From positions 22,662,345 through 22,726,344 of the forward strand of contig OW203762.1 of assembly GCA_934045905.1 (NCBI GenBank): a DNA stretch of 64,000 nucleotides, given 5' to 3'. The stretch comes from Leuctra nigra (taxonomy: Eukaryota > Arthropoda > Insecta > Plecoptera > Leuctridae). Each line of letters begins with the position of its first letter. Position 1 is the first letter of the stretch. Below, piece by piece: positions 1-12,400 of the stretch. The position numbers and the translations under genes are program-made. The notes beneath the pieces are model-generated. The model ran no database searches. It had not been told where the DNA came from and saw nothing but the letters and a program-made list of their open reading frames with translations.

Positions 1-320
1 GTTCTTGGAGGAAGCTCTGACATATGGTGAAGAAGGTCAGTCAGTACTATCATTTCATCAAGTTCAAGTGTGATCGTTTTTCATGCTAAACACGGTACAC
101 ACTGTCAAGTAACTCACCAGAGCTGAGTGAAGAGCAGCTCTCTCATTGGCTGACTGCTCTCATGTGACCTTACTTGCCTACTGCTATTCGGTCATGATTG
201 AAAAAGAGGAGAGGTACTTGAGAGTGTGTCCGGACTTTTAATCAAATGTAAATGTTCAAATGTTTAGAGGTCATCTGTACGATGACAATAAAAGTACATA
301 AAGATTCTGATGTTTCCCAG

Positions 321-3300
321 TCATCTGTGCATATAGTACACATCAATAAACCCATGCACATTAGCTTTGAGGAGAATCTTAAACGATGTCGTGTCTCATC
401 AGGTGTATTTGCGATCCTCCACCACATGAAAGAGTTAGGCATTGCTGTGAACGATAACACTCTTGCCAGCTATGTGCTGCCTGCTGTGTCGCTAGCTCTG
501 CCTGGTGTCCTTGTACGGAAGCTGCAAGATCACGGCCTCAGTCTCGGTGCGGTGTTCGGTCCAGTCGTCTACGCTTTGCTCAAACATGGCCATGTGGACG
601 ACGCTCTCAAGCTTTGTAAGTTGTTGAGGAGAAATAAGACTTTAGTTTGATACTAAACTACTAAACTTTTGGCATGCCATATTTCAGTTCTGCAACTGTA
701 GAAATGCAACATGTTATAAAGTGCTTTTTTGAACATTTGACATACTACCTAAGAACTGCCCCCACCAAAGCAAATTACAATGTTATATTAATGGCAGATA
801 TGATACTTGAAAGATCTCAAAAGACTCTCATTCTTTCAGGTGAGTCATATAATACTCCAATGAACTGTGTCCAACTAGTGTGGCCGCTAGTACAAGCGTA
901 CTCAAAAGGTGCAACCTTGGACTCGACCATTAGGTTTATCAAACTCATGGTGGTTCGTTCGGTGGAGAAAGACGATTGGCCGGGGCGATTCATGCTTGAG
1001 GTTTTGACCAACAAGAAGTTGAAAGCAAAGCCTCATCACATCGAAGAAATTATTAAGGTAATAATGTTTACAGATATTACAGAATAAACTGAAAATGTAA
1101 AATTGAGATCCCTGAGTGCGCTGGCCTTAAAAGATCGGCTTGACCCATGGGCCAGCTTTATAATCATTAGTATTGTAAATCAAGTTTTACATTTGTCTTA
1201 TTCGTTATTGCAGGCTTTCAGTGAGGCTGGGCTGCAGTGCTCAACATTTGCTGCCGACATCATCTCTCAGAACGTATCCAAGTTACCAGCCTCCATTGAG
1301 TCCAAGGCCAAGCTGGAATCTCTTAGCAAAATGTCTGACTCGGATGTGTTCGTGTCCCCCACCGAGCTGTTCAGTCACCACATGCCTCATCCGGTAAGCC
1401 TCAGGAACATACTTTGTTCCGATAATGGAATAACTATGAGATATTCCTGGCTGGTTTTCCAATATCCTCAGTGCCAAGTGTTATGTGTCTAAAACTGTTT
1501 ACCTGTGAATTGAACATCTATTTACTCCATCCTTGCCTTGTTTGTAGCGTGACATGACGTTGGAAGAACTGGAGGGACATCTGGTGGAGCTAACATCCAA
1601 GAATCTCAACACTCGTGGTGTGCTTCGACGTCTCTTACAACTTTACTGCCGCATTGGCAATGTGGAAAAAGCCATGACCACAAAACAGGTAAGTGTACTA
1701 ATGTAAATGTAGTGTTTATTTCGGTGACTGATGAGGGGCTATTGTTTATTTTAAATTATTCTCCACAATATTGAAGTTCTAAAGCTTTGTTTCTTTTCAA
1801 CATAGTCTCGAAAGTAATGAAATATTTCATGTAAATGCTATAAGACGAGAGTGACTTTTTAATTTGGTATTTCAATATTTTGTATAATCAAATTGCTGGC
1901 ATAGTCATACTAATTACTAATTAGTCACTCATTACCTTTGTATTGATTGTATTGTATTTTAATTTAATTTAAATCTGTAGTAATGAAATGATAGATGTTA
2001 ATGTAATTTATTAGGAATTTGAGGCTACGGGACAAAAGTTGACTGCTGGGATGACAGCAGCACTGTTCGACTTATTCGTTCGAACTGGGCAATTAGGCGA
2101 AGCAGAATCGTGCATCAATGAACTCTCCGAATCTACTGACGACTTTGCTCTCGATGAGCACAAGGTTGTTGATTTTGCAGCACTCCTGGTGGCCAGTGGA
2201 AAAAATAAAGGTACGTGTTTTAAATTATTAGAATGCATCTTTTGTGAACAATACCTACTCAAAGTCTAAATTGAATAATCAATCACATACAAATTTAAAA
2301 GTTTTCGTTTTAACAGCCAGTGACAAAAGGATATCAGATTGTTGAGCACCTACCTACGCATAGGTATGCAACGTAATTAATAATTATTAATTAATTACCT
2401 GTACATCTTATTTTTCCTTGCAGAAGCATTTAATTTAATTAAAAATCATGCATCAAAGAACAAGATTCGAGGTGGACCAGCACTTTCACAGAACTGTAGA
2501 CGACTATTAAATGCCTTGGCAGAAAAGGGAATGCCCCTAGAAACCAAAGAAATGTTTGATATTATGGTCAAGTGTGGCTACTGCTCCGTATCAAACAAAC
2601 TGCTAGGACCACTTGTTCGAGCATATATCAACTGGTACGTACTACTCAACTTACCTGGTAACTTACTAAAAACAACATGGCCCACTGTTAATGATGCGTG
2701 TTTGTCTGTCATCAGCGATGACTTGGAAGGGGCCGTGATCGAATACAAGAACTGCTGTTCGACACACAAGAACACACCACTTCAGCACGAACTCCTGTGC
2801 CGATTGGTGGAGGCCACAGACCTGCCGACCAATCCCGACACAGCGTTGCTCCAGCAAGTGATCGACGCTACAAGCAAAGTGCACGGCGCTGCCAGCACTC
2901 ACATAGCGCTCGTTGTGGCGCTTGCAGAGACGGGGAAAACCAAACAACTGCAGAGATTGCTTAGGGTAATGTAACTACCTATTATTTAAATAATTTGTCA
3001 TTTTAATTAGCGATTTAGTGACTAACGATGCAGTGATTTATAGGTACAAAACTCTATGGAATACTATATTTTGCCACATCTGAGTACCTCCCTATCATCT
3101 GTAAAAACTTTAAAAAATATTGTGAGATAATTTTACTCATTTAGAGCCAAATATAAGATTCCTGTCTGCAGAGATAAAAAAAATGCATCTCTACTCTCCA
3201 CTTGCTCAACAAGGATTTGTATATTGTCATACATTTACTCAAGTACTTCTCACTGTCACTAGATGGTCAACTGTCACTAGATGGTCAACTGTTGTAGGTA

Positions 3301-3806
3301 CTCTGAACATTTTTATAAATAGTTGATTTTTAGTGGTTGGCTCTGGAATTAATTTGTTATGATTGTCTTTAGAGTCCCAACAAGAAGCTGCGGAGTGTCC
3401 TACTGATGAATCGCTGCAGTCGTCTCGTCGATGAAAACAAGCTCGAAGCTCTGCAGAACCTCGTTGACGCCTCCCGAGGACTGACCGTGATCGATACGTC
3501 TCCGCTCTACACATTCATGCTACAGATTCACAGTGAGTCATCTCGCAGAATATTCAGCAGTGCTACTTACCTACTGCCGAATATTCATCTGTTTACGAAA
3601 TGTTTTATATTCAAGGTCGTCGTGGAGATTGTAGCGGAGCTCTACTGCTCTGGACAAAGATGCAAGATCAAGATTGTCAACCGAGCTCTGAATTTCTAGT
3701 CGCCTTAGCCGAATTGCTCAAGAGCCACAAAAGAGAAGTTCCATTTGTCATTCCATCAAATGAACTGAAGCTTAAACAGATATCAACCAACCAATTTGTT
3801 ACATAG
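321..3806 (+). CDS. LRPPRC: LRPPRC-like PPR protein, 3' part (5' end outside window)
   Basis: Nine exons join in phase: 321-615, 840-1057, 1214-1393, 1548-1688, 2015-2210, 2424-2634, 2716-2965, 3373-3532 and 3616-3806, with a TAG stop. Each junction has an AG acceptor and a GT donor. The product is a series of helical PPR-like repeats, for example the stretch containing HHMKELGIAVNDNTLASYV, then LVWPLVQAYSK and GALLLWTKMQ near the C-terminus, as in LRPPRC and insect bicoid stability factor. Family knowledge: these proteins bind mitochondrial mRNAs with SLIRP and support their stability and polyadenylation. The N-terminal mitochondrial presequence is not in the window. The first exon boundary (acceptor at 318-320) is the least certain; bases 1-35 may be the end of a preceding exon. 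An intron lies in the 3' UTR. The family call rests on sequence feel and repeat layout, not on a search. Confidence 0.8.
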
Positions 3807-4477
3807 AACTCAAGTAAGTACAGGTAGTTCACGTACCAACTTTGTACGCATAAGGGAGAGTTTATTACCCAAGGATAGCAGGTACCTACCGCCGGGCCGG
3901 ATAGGTCAAATTTTAAGTATTTGACACAATGTGGGCACAACATGATGATGGCATTTTATACCTCTCGTAAACAAAACATCCACATTACCTTGTGCCTACA
4001 TTGTGACAAATATTAAAATTCCGCTGGTATCAAGCTCTCCCCTAATAGATGATACAATGTCAAAGCCATGAATTTGTTGGTATAAAGAGATTGACATTGT
4101 CTTTAGGATGTATAATCATGATTATGACAATATTTTGATCTCATAAGTTTTGATTTTTAGTTTTTACTAAAGAATTTACTACCTATTTTTAAAGATCGAT
4201 ATGTTAGTAAATATCGAGTACTTTTTACTATTTTTCAGATGAGCAGTTTTTCTTACCCCTCTCTGAATGAAGTCTCCCGACCCAGAATGAGTTTTGCTAA
4301 TTTATTTAGGATTGGCATCAAGTGCGTGTTGCCCAGCACAATATTTCCACACAATCTATCATGCCGTGCCGAAGAGCCAACTCATCATAAGCAGAAAGTT
4401 TTAATAAATATACTTATTACTTATTAAATTGTAAAATTATACATTATAATTTGTTCCCAATAACCGAAAGCAATAAA
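3807..4477 (+). other. 3' UTR of the LRPPRC-like gene with an intron
   Basis: Seven bases after the stop codon there is a strong donor (GTAAGT at 3814) and a matching acceptor, TTTTTCAG, ending at 4238. This makes a 425-bp intron in the 3' UTR. The last exon carries AATAAA at 4403-4408 and again at 4472-4477. The ORF opening at 4239 (62 codons) is probably untranslated. Confidence 0.5.
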
Positions 4478-4489
4478 ACCCATAATTTT

Positions 4490-6800
4490 TAATTATTTGT
4501 GTCTTTGATATGGATTTATGGATTCCATGGGTGTCTGGAGGGCTGGGGGGGGGGGGGGTCTAAAGCACCCACACATCCTAAATGGGTTCCAAATAGTTTT
4601 AAATAGGATTAAAATTATTCTTATTTCATACAATTGGCACCTAATTAAATATTTTTTATGATTTTTAAGTCCGATCCGATGTGATTATAAAGAAATATTA
4701 AGATAAATTATATTTTTTTAATTACCTGTCATTTTTTTGTTCATATTGTACGATGTAGGTACACTATCTTTAGCTGCTCTGGGCAATATCTTCTAGAGCA
4801 TAATAATTAATAAAGCCTATCAATAACGTTCCATATTTTAAAATTGCCGCTCGAAAGTAAATGTTTTTGGAAAGTTTAATATAAACATTACCGTTCGTCA
4901 ATGTTAAATTCTCCATAAGTCAGTTCGAACTGGTGTTCTCTGGTATACCAATCGTTTGATCCGTGCATTGACGCTCGGGTGTCTCGATTATCACCGCCTT
5001 CTGTATTGTTTTCACTACTGACTGTTCAGCATGGTTCAACAGCATGACATCTCAGTAGCCGTGCAAGATGGCGCCCGAAGTGAAAATATACAATCCTGTC
5101 AAAAGTGTTTCCAAATAACATTTTATCGTGCATTTTCGGTAAAACTTATGAACGTCAAATGTGAGGTAGTAAGTGTTATGTTGAAGATACTAAAACAATT
5201 GGAAATATGATAGATTTACCTGATTGAAATTTTAAATCGACTAGTTTTATGTAGAAAACTTTGTTTCGTAGGCAATCGAATTCATGTAATACTGCCAAAC
5301 CATGCTAAAACTCCAAGGTTCCTTGGTTAGATATGAAACAGGTATTATGTCCTTCTCGAATGCAAAACACTAACTGAAGATACGACGAGCCACGCTATCA
5401 AGTTTAGATAAAAGCAGAGAGTGATTTAATGTTAATGCTTTCTCATTAGCTGCAGTTGACGTGACATTACTTGCTTCAATCGGTCGTGATAGTTGCAAAG
5501 TGGTCCCGTGTTTTAGTGAAAAGACGGGAGTACCAAACTCTATGGCTCTCGACATTGTCTCTCATACGGACCATAATCTATCCCCGATCTTATTCGTTCT
5601 CTAGATTCAGTACCGACATTATGAAGAAAAACATATGGTTGTATTTCACACAAGCATGTTGATATTTGTACCCATGACCTAACATTATTAAGGGCCAGTA
5701 TTTAAATACTCTGCGACGAGCTAAGTTTAAACGGTCATTCAAGGATTTGTCATTGATTGTTGTCATGGCAATAGTCCTAATTAATCGTTTAAAATTTAGC
5801 AAAGTATTGAAAAACTGGCCCTACGGACTAGATTTTCAACGTTCTGTTAAAATTAAACAGTTGATTAGGACTCGATTGCCATGACAACCAAACTACCAAT
5901 GACATTGTAGAATGACCAATACGTAGGTAACTGTTAAACTTGTGTTCGGCCAGGCCTCATGTGAATCACAAAGATATAGGCAATTAGACTTTTGTTTTTT
6001 TAGACAAAGTAGACCAAAATTAAAAATGTTATAGAGTGTTAAATAAAATGCTCCAGGATAAAGACCGCTGAAATTCGGTGAAGCCAAGTACTGTTGGCGA
6101 GGGTAGGGTGGGGACTTGACGGGGGGTACACTCTACATGCTGTAGAACATTGCACTAAGGGTTGAAGGCTGTTGTAATGTAATGATGGTCTTTCGATTAT
6201 AACCTCTATAAGAGATTTGTAAAACCGTTGGACGTATATGGCGAATGCCTAGAAATTCTGTTTTTTTAGTGCCTTTTACATTAGGAAACTAAGTAACGAA
6301 TTGGAACACATCTTTCAATAACATTGATCCGTTATTGATTTCTAGCAAGATCAGTCCTTTGGTTTGACCGGGAAATTATACATAGTTTATACTGTGTTCC
6401 ACTGATGGAGCCTTTTTGCTTGTGGATAATCTCAAAGAAATGTTCTTACAATGATTGAACTTGAAAAAGGTTTTGCGATTTAAAATGTTTTTTTTATAGT
6501 TCTTGTATACGGCGGATTCATTTTTACCATAGTTATCACATTATGATTGATCATAAATTGGTCAATAGTGCATGAAAATGTCGACTGTTTTCTGTGCACA
6601 CTAATTGTGTTTCCCAGACATGAAGAAAACAGGAATTCAGGCTTTCCCAGTTAATAGGTGATAAATCGAAAACAGAAAAAATCTTGAAATAGAGTTATTT
6701 ATACGCATTGTAATTCAATGCATTTCCTTTCGCACGAATGTTCGTCACTTGCATGTAAATAAAATCTCCTTCGCCTACGCTTCTGAGAAGAATAAGTCCG
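4490..6800. other. Intergenic, AT-rich, foldback and G-tract
   Basis: No convincing gene is visible between the LRPPRC-like gene and the first protease. The stretch holds a run of about 13 G near 4546, a foldback element at 5692-5821 and otherwise AT-rich DNA. ORFs at 5370-5802 have no recognisable protein character. Confidence 0.5.
5692..5821. repeat. Foldback (MITE-like) element with GGGCCAGT ends
   Basis: Starts GGGCCAGTATTTAAATACT and ends with the imperfect inverse, AGTATTGAAAAACTGGCCC. It is about 130 bp with no coding capacity. Sequence just downstream (5822-5910) holds a second diverged copy of the interior (TTGCCATGACAAC), which suggests two adjacent members. Confidence 0.5.
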
Positions 6801-6805
6801 ATCCA

Positions 6806-6928
6806 TCAGTCACTCTGTGATTCCTGTTCGTTGGCGACTGCAGATGAAGGTCAGTGGTCAGATAAATGCAGCTGACACTCGGAGATCAAGCATCCAGTCA
6901 GAGCCTAGCATCCCAGCAGACCACGTCG
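6806..6928 (+). other. Probable 5'-UTR exon of clip protease 1
   Basis: The block CAGTGGTCAGATAAATGCAG and the sequence after it, ending at a GTAAGT donor (6929), is clearly related to a block at about 19375-19446 that lies at the same place upstream of protease 2 and also ends in GTAAGT. Conservation between the two paralogues, plus the donor, argues for a noncoding first exon spliced to 9442. The exact 5' end is unknown. Confidence 0.55.
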
Positions 6929-9441
6929 GTAAGTCCACACATTTCATTCATTTTACCTTCGAACATACAGACAGATTAGATGGACTTTTCTACTTGGGGG
7001 AAATATTACAGATGAGCTTTTGAGACAATAAAATTTAAAAAAAAATTGTTCACAAATACGTCAGTGGTTTTCAACCTTTTTTGCTCCATTCCCCTTTTTA
7101 CCATTGTTTTTGTATTCCAAATATTATGTGCGCAAAATATTCTGAATCTTCTAATTTTCTATTCAAGTAGTCAGGGGAAATTAAGTTTGCGCACGAAACC
7201 ATGTTAGGGAGAACTATGCGGATCCTGCAGCCCTACAGGCCCAGGATAATTTTGAAGTTTTTTTTAGTGAATTAGGACCGCTTTAATGCGTTTTGGACAA
7301 TATATTGTGTCGACTTGATATTTGGTTAATTTAGAGCATTTCGTCACAATTATTAGATATTTGTTTACAAATATTCTTTTTGAATCATGGCAGAAATACG
7401 CCCCCCCCCCCCCCCCTCCCCCGTCTATGAGAACGACTGTCCTAACGACATAAAATTATGTATGTTTTACAAAAAGCGTGAATGAATTGTTTGATTTGAG
7501 TTGACAATTATTATAATTTCAAAGCGTCCTTGAATTGCTGTGAGTGCATTGCAAATCACTTGCATTTTACTTGACTTGGGTGCATAATAGCATCAATCAA
7601 CATGCTATACCACATTGTATTTGATTGTTTTCTGCAAGAGTTGGTGCATAAAATAAAGCCTCTGTTAAATTATAGTTCTGGTAATAATCGTCTTGTTCTG
7701 ATCATCAATGTAACTAAACATAGGTAATTAAAGTTGATTTGACCAGATACATGACACTTCTCTATGATTTGACTTTGGATGGCTCCACAAATAAGTCAGA
7801 TCCTAGGTGTCAGTATTGAAACCTGTGAATCTATTATCTGTTATAAACATGGGAATATGTGCAATTTAAATAGATTGAATATGGAAATTTGAATGTAGTG
7901 TGTATGCACCGTAACGCGCACTTGGTTAACGTGGTTTTTTCCTGGTAAAGCGATTAACTTCTGTAAATCTCGAACTATGGATAATTATTAAATATAATTA
8001 TTATAATGTAGGTAATGTAAACATCTATACAAAATTAGAAAATCAAGAAAGTATCTTATCGGTTTTTATAATATCTTCTTGGAACCCAATTCCAAAAAGA
8101 TTCAAAATGTTAACTTTATTTCTGATTTTTTACTCTGTGTTTTGTTCTGTGTTTTACTTTTTACTGTGTATACATTGAACAGAATATTGTGAGTTCAAAT
8201 TTTTTTCATGTACAGTTCCATACTTAGAATCAATCTGCATTATTATATGAAAACACATCCATGATCCATGTTATAAAACACTCTGCATTGGAATTTACTA
8301 TATGCATTACATTAGATTAGAATATTTCCATATTCAATGCGTTTTAATCACAATCTACTCAAATATCATTAAAAACGCAAGTACATTTCCGTGTTTAAGT
8401 AAAGTGGGTGTATTTAGTCGATCCGGTTATATAAATAATGAACAATAATTACATAAATCTAATGATACACGATGACATTGACGACTCTAGTTCAACAAAC
8501 ATGAATCATGCTTAGGGACTTGAGGCATTAGTTCCGTCTGTCAAATCCCCATTACCCACACGTAATGTGACCCTCAATTAAACTTAATAATATCAACATT
8601 GTGTATGCAGATTTCAATTTTGTTTTTAATGTGATAGTTACATAGTCTTCGTTTCCTTGACTTACTTAAATGAAGGTGAATTGAGTTATGATTTGGGAAG
8701 TACCTAAATCTTATAGCTGTCATTGTCACTTGTTTTAGCTACTTACTTTATGGTTTTAGCTACTTACTTTATGGTTTTAGCTACTGAATAGGAAGGTTCA
8801 AGGGTAAGCAATGTAGGTAATAGAATGCAGTTTCTATACTGCATCGGAGATTGAAGAACCTTGTGAAGCTGATTGCATAAGACTTGCATTTAATGACTTA
8901 TTCAATTGAGCACTTTATATTATACAGTAGTAATTAATATCCAATTAATAAGGAAAATAGTTAATGAGGAAAAGAAGGGAAAACAGTATTCGATGTCTCT
9001 AGCGGATAGTTTTACGAAAACTTAAAATCTCTCCGGACTATTGTTTTATACGTCACCTTGACCTTTGAAATCTGGTGACCTCTAGAGTGCATTGGCTGCA
9101 TTCTTCTCGTCTTACGATGGGATTACCAGAATCCAACACCTTCGTAATATCAAGTTTATGTCCGGGGCATTGTGAAAGGACAAGAAGAAAACCCAAACAA
9201 AAAACTAACTTTAAAATACTGAAATATGTAGAAATATTTCACACGTTCTAAATCCAAAATGAATGAGTCAATTCAATCGTGAATACCAAATAGGTGTATG
9301 AAGCAACTGATTGGAAATCCCATATCGAACGGTGAATGGTAAATAAGAACAACTTTTAATTGAGAAACATTTGCGTGTCGCCGTTAACAGCTGCCATCTA
9401 ATTCACGCCTCCAGTAACTAATCAAATGTTTCGTCCATCAG
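6929..9441 (+). other. Intron 1 of clip protease 1
   Basis: Inferred intron between the UTR exon and the signal-peptide exon (acceptor CATCAG ending at 9441). It holds a long C tract near 7399-7416 and a short tandem duplication of TACTTACTTTATGGTTTTAGC at 8740-8783. I see no gene in it. Confidence 0.4.
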
Positions 9442-9457
9442 ATCTGACATTGACAAC

Positions 9458-12400
9458 ATGATGATGTGGACCAGCGTCTTACTCTGCATTGCCGCCTTCA
9501 GTGCGGTGCAAGCAGAAACATTGCGCGACAAGAGACAAGGTAAGAATTTGAGAACATTTCATTACGAATTAATGGTACAAGTATGGTACAAGACATTGAG
9601 GTACAGAATATTGATAATCACCAGACTCTTCGTTCCAATTTCATCAGATAGCATGATATGAGCGATAAGCACGGTAGAACATTGTTATGTGATTGTTATG
9701 TGAGTATTGTTAGAACAAAATCGCAATCGCTGCTTTGTTAAATGAATGAATAGAAAATATAAAAAGCTACAAAAAAGCAAAAACTAGAAATTTGAGCAAC
9801 TGGTCCACTGGTAGAAGAAAAAAATTGCATAGATTGGGAAATAGTGGTCAGTGGAAGCAATGAGAATTAACATGAAACTTGATAATTGAAAATCATGTTA
9901 TTTGTAATTCTTATAACTGAGTGTACAAACTGCATAGCTTCAGTTCTTGCAAAAATGCCATAAAAGAAGTTGATCAATCAACTCGTGTACGTAATAATTG
10001 TAACAGCACGGGAAAGAAATGACGCCAATATGTCAATATGTCTTCCTATCTGACAGGAAATGGTGCTTATTGCGTATGACACTCATTTGCACCGGTACCA
10101 CGGACTTGTCCCAGAGGCCACCCGCTGCGTGGCGGATTCCGATAATGAATTCATTTGGACAATTAACACCTTGTTTTCTATGGAATGTGGAATTCTGCGT
10201 AGGGGCGATCGGAACCACACTTAACAAACGTGGCCCTATCGAATCGAATTTCAAATGCTATTATTTATTTTGGAGGATCCGTTAAAATAAGGCTGAATGC
10301 CGAATGGTGATATTTCCCTTTGCACTGATTCTCGAAAGTATATTACGCGAGAAGAACTTTTGTGCGTGTCTAATGATAGCATTGGGTTAGACTTTTTTAA
10401 TTTTCAGTGAATTCTCTTCTTCGGAATATTTGCATTATGAAATTTTAATGGTGCACACAAATATTGAACTTCAAATATCAAATAACGGTCTTGAATTATC
10501 GGAATGTGTAATGATGTCAATGCACTGATTCATTTCTTTCTGAACTCCCTTTTCAGAATGTTTGTTATTGTAGCGTCATAATACCGCTAACGATATGCAC
10601 AAATATTGAACTTGTACTGAAATGACCGGAAAGGACGAATGCCTGGAAATCACCACACACTGTTATTTCAACATGAGAATGAGGGTCATGAACTTATACT
10701 TATCACTCAGTCAGAACACTCAACGAAAATAATAGAACATATAATTTTAATAAAATATTGAAAAGTCATTTCCGATTTGGTGCTAGAAAATTTTACCAAA
10801 TCCTCCACTCCCTACAAAATAATCTAATAAACTCGTAAAAGAGTTTAAAAGAGAATAGGACCCGGATTCGAGTTCCGGTTCGGCTGGATATTTTTCGCTT
10901 TACACATCCCTTCCTATTCCTGACTTTACTGGACGTTTTCCAAATCCCCAGTTAATTCACACTTGCCGAACAATTTTCGACAGTTACAAAAAACACCCAT
11001 TAATCATTTCGTCGATAAGAGCTCTCGAAAAAGATTACGTATTTTCCTGAGGAACTTATAAACTCTCTCCTTGTATTTCAGGTGTGGTGAGGTTTGTGGA
11101 CAATGACCGTCCTTGTTCCAATCCGAACAAGTTAGCCGGTACATGCATCAACATCCGGCAATGTCCCGAGCTGATGTCAATCCTCCAGAACCAGCGCAAT
11201 CAGCCGGGACAAACGCAGTTCCTGAGGGACTCTCTGTGCGGCTACCAGGGGAAGGACCCAGAGGTGTGCTGTCCTACCCGCACCGCCACGACTAACTCCC
11301 CCGTCGTCCTGCCGACCTCCGCTCCGCCCGCCCGGTCCGGACTCAACCTGTCCTCCTTGCCCCTAGCGCCGGACCAGTGCGGTTACTCCTACTCGAACTT
11401 CTCCAGGATCATAGGCGGCAAGCCCGCGGCGCTAGGTAAATATGCCAAGAGAATATCATTCCAATTGTGACTGAATGAGTACATCACTGACCTGTTAACA
11501 ATTTGGTACAGTACAAGAAGAAGACCTCTTTATATTCTATGCGAGATAAAATTAAAAAAACTTGAGACAATATGTTGCTATAACTGAGGTTGCCTGACAC
11601 TCATTATCAAAACATATTTAATTAGCAATTACATTTTAAGAGTACAGGAAAATAACACTACGAGTCCATTTTTAGAAAAAAAATGTGTGTTTACCTCCAG
11701 TGTTGTGACTTATCTAGATAAAATTATCTAGATAATTATCTAGATAATTATTTTTTATCTTTATCTTTATCTAGATCAATACTTTTCTTGTTATCTTTAT
11801 CTTTATCTTGATAAAAAAAATCGTCATCTTTTGTCTTTTATCTAGATAAAAAATATTTATCTATTTTAATTTTAAAATACCATAATGTAAATTAGAATTC
11901 ATAATACCGGGTGGCGCAAAAAAATCACCCTGATTGAGAAATAACTATATCGAAACTATTATAGATAGGATTCTGAAATTTGTACACATATTAGAAAACA
12001 TACACAAATTTAATATTTGCAAGTTTCAAAAACATTTCTATAGTAGGAAAAAAGTTACATCTGTTCAAATTTGGTTGTCAAAAAATTGATTATACGGAGC
12101 TCAATTAGCGCACGTCCAGAAAACTTCCAATGGCCGGGACGCTGTTTCTTCAAAACACCGTAAGATATCAAGCTGAAAATTTCAAATTATATTCAAAATA
12201 GTTTCGATTCGATTGTGTAAAAATTTAAATCAATAACAATATATGTAATCTTGAAGTTGAGCTGGAAAACAGAATAGTGGGGAAAATATTCATTTTTTTA
12301 ACGTTAGAAAATTAATCTACATATTCTGATTTTACGTTAAACTTCAAGATTTCATTCCATTCATTCAAATTGATTGACATTTTTACACACTTGATCTTAT

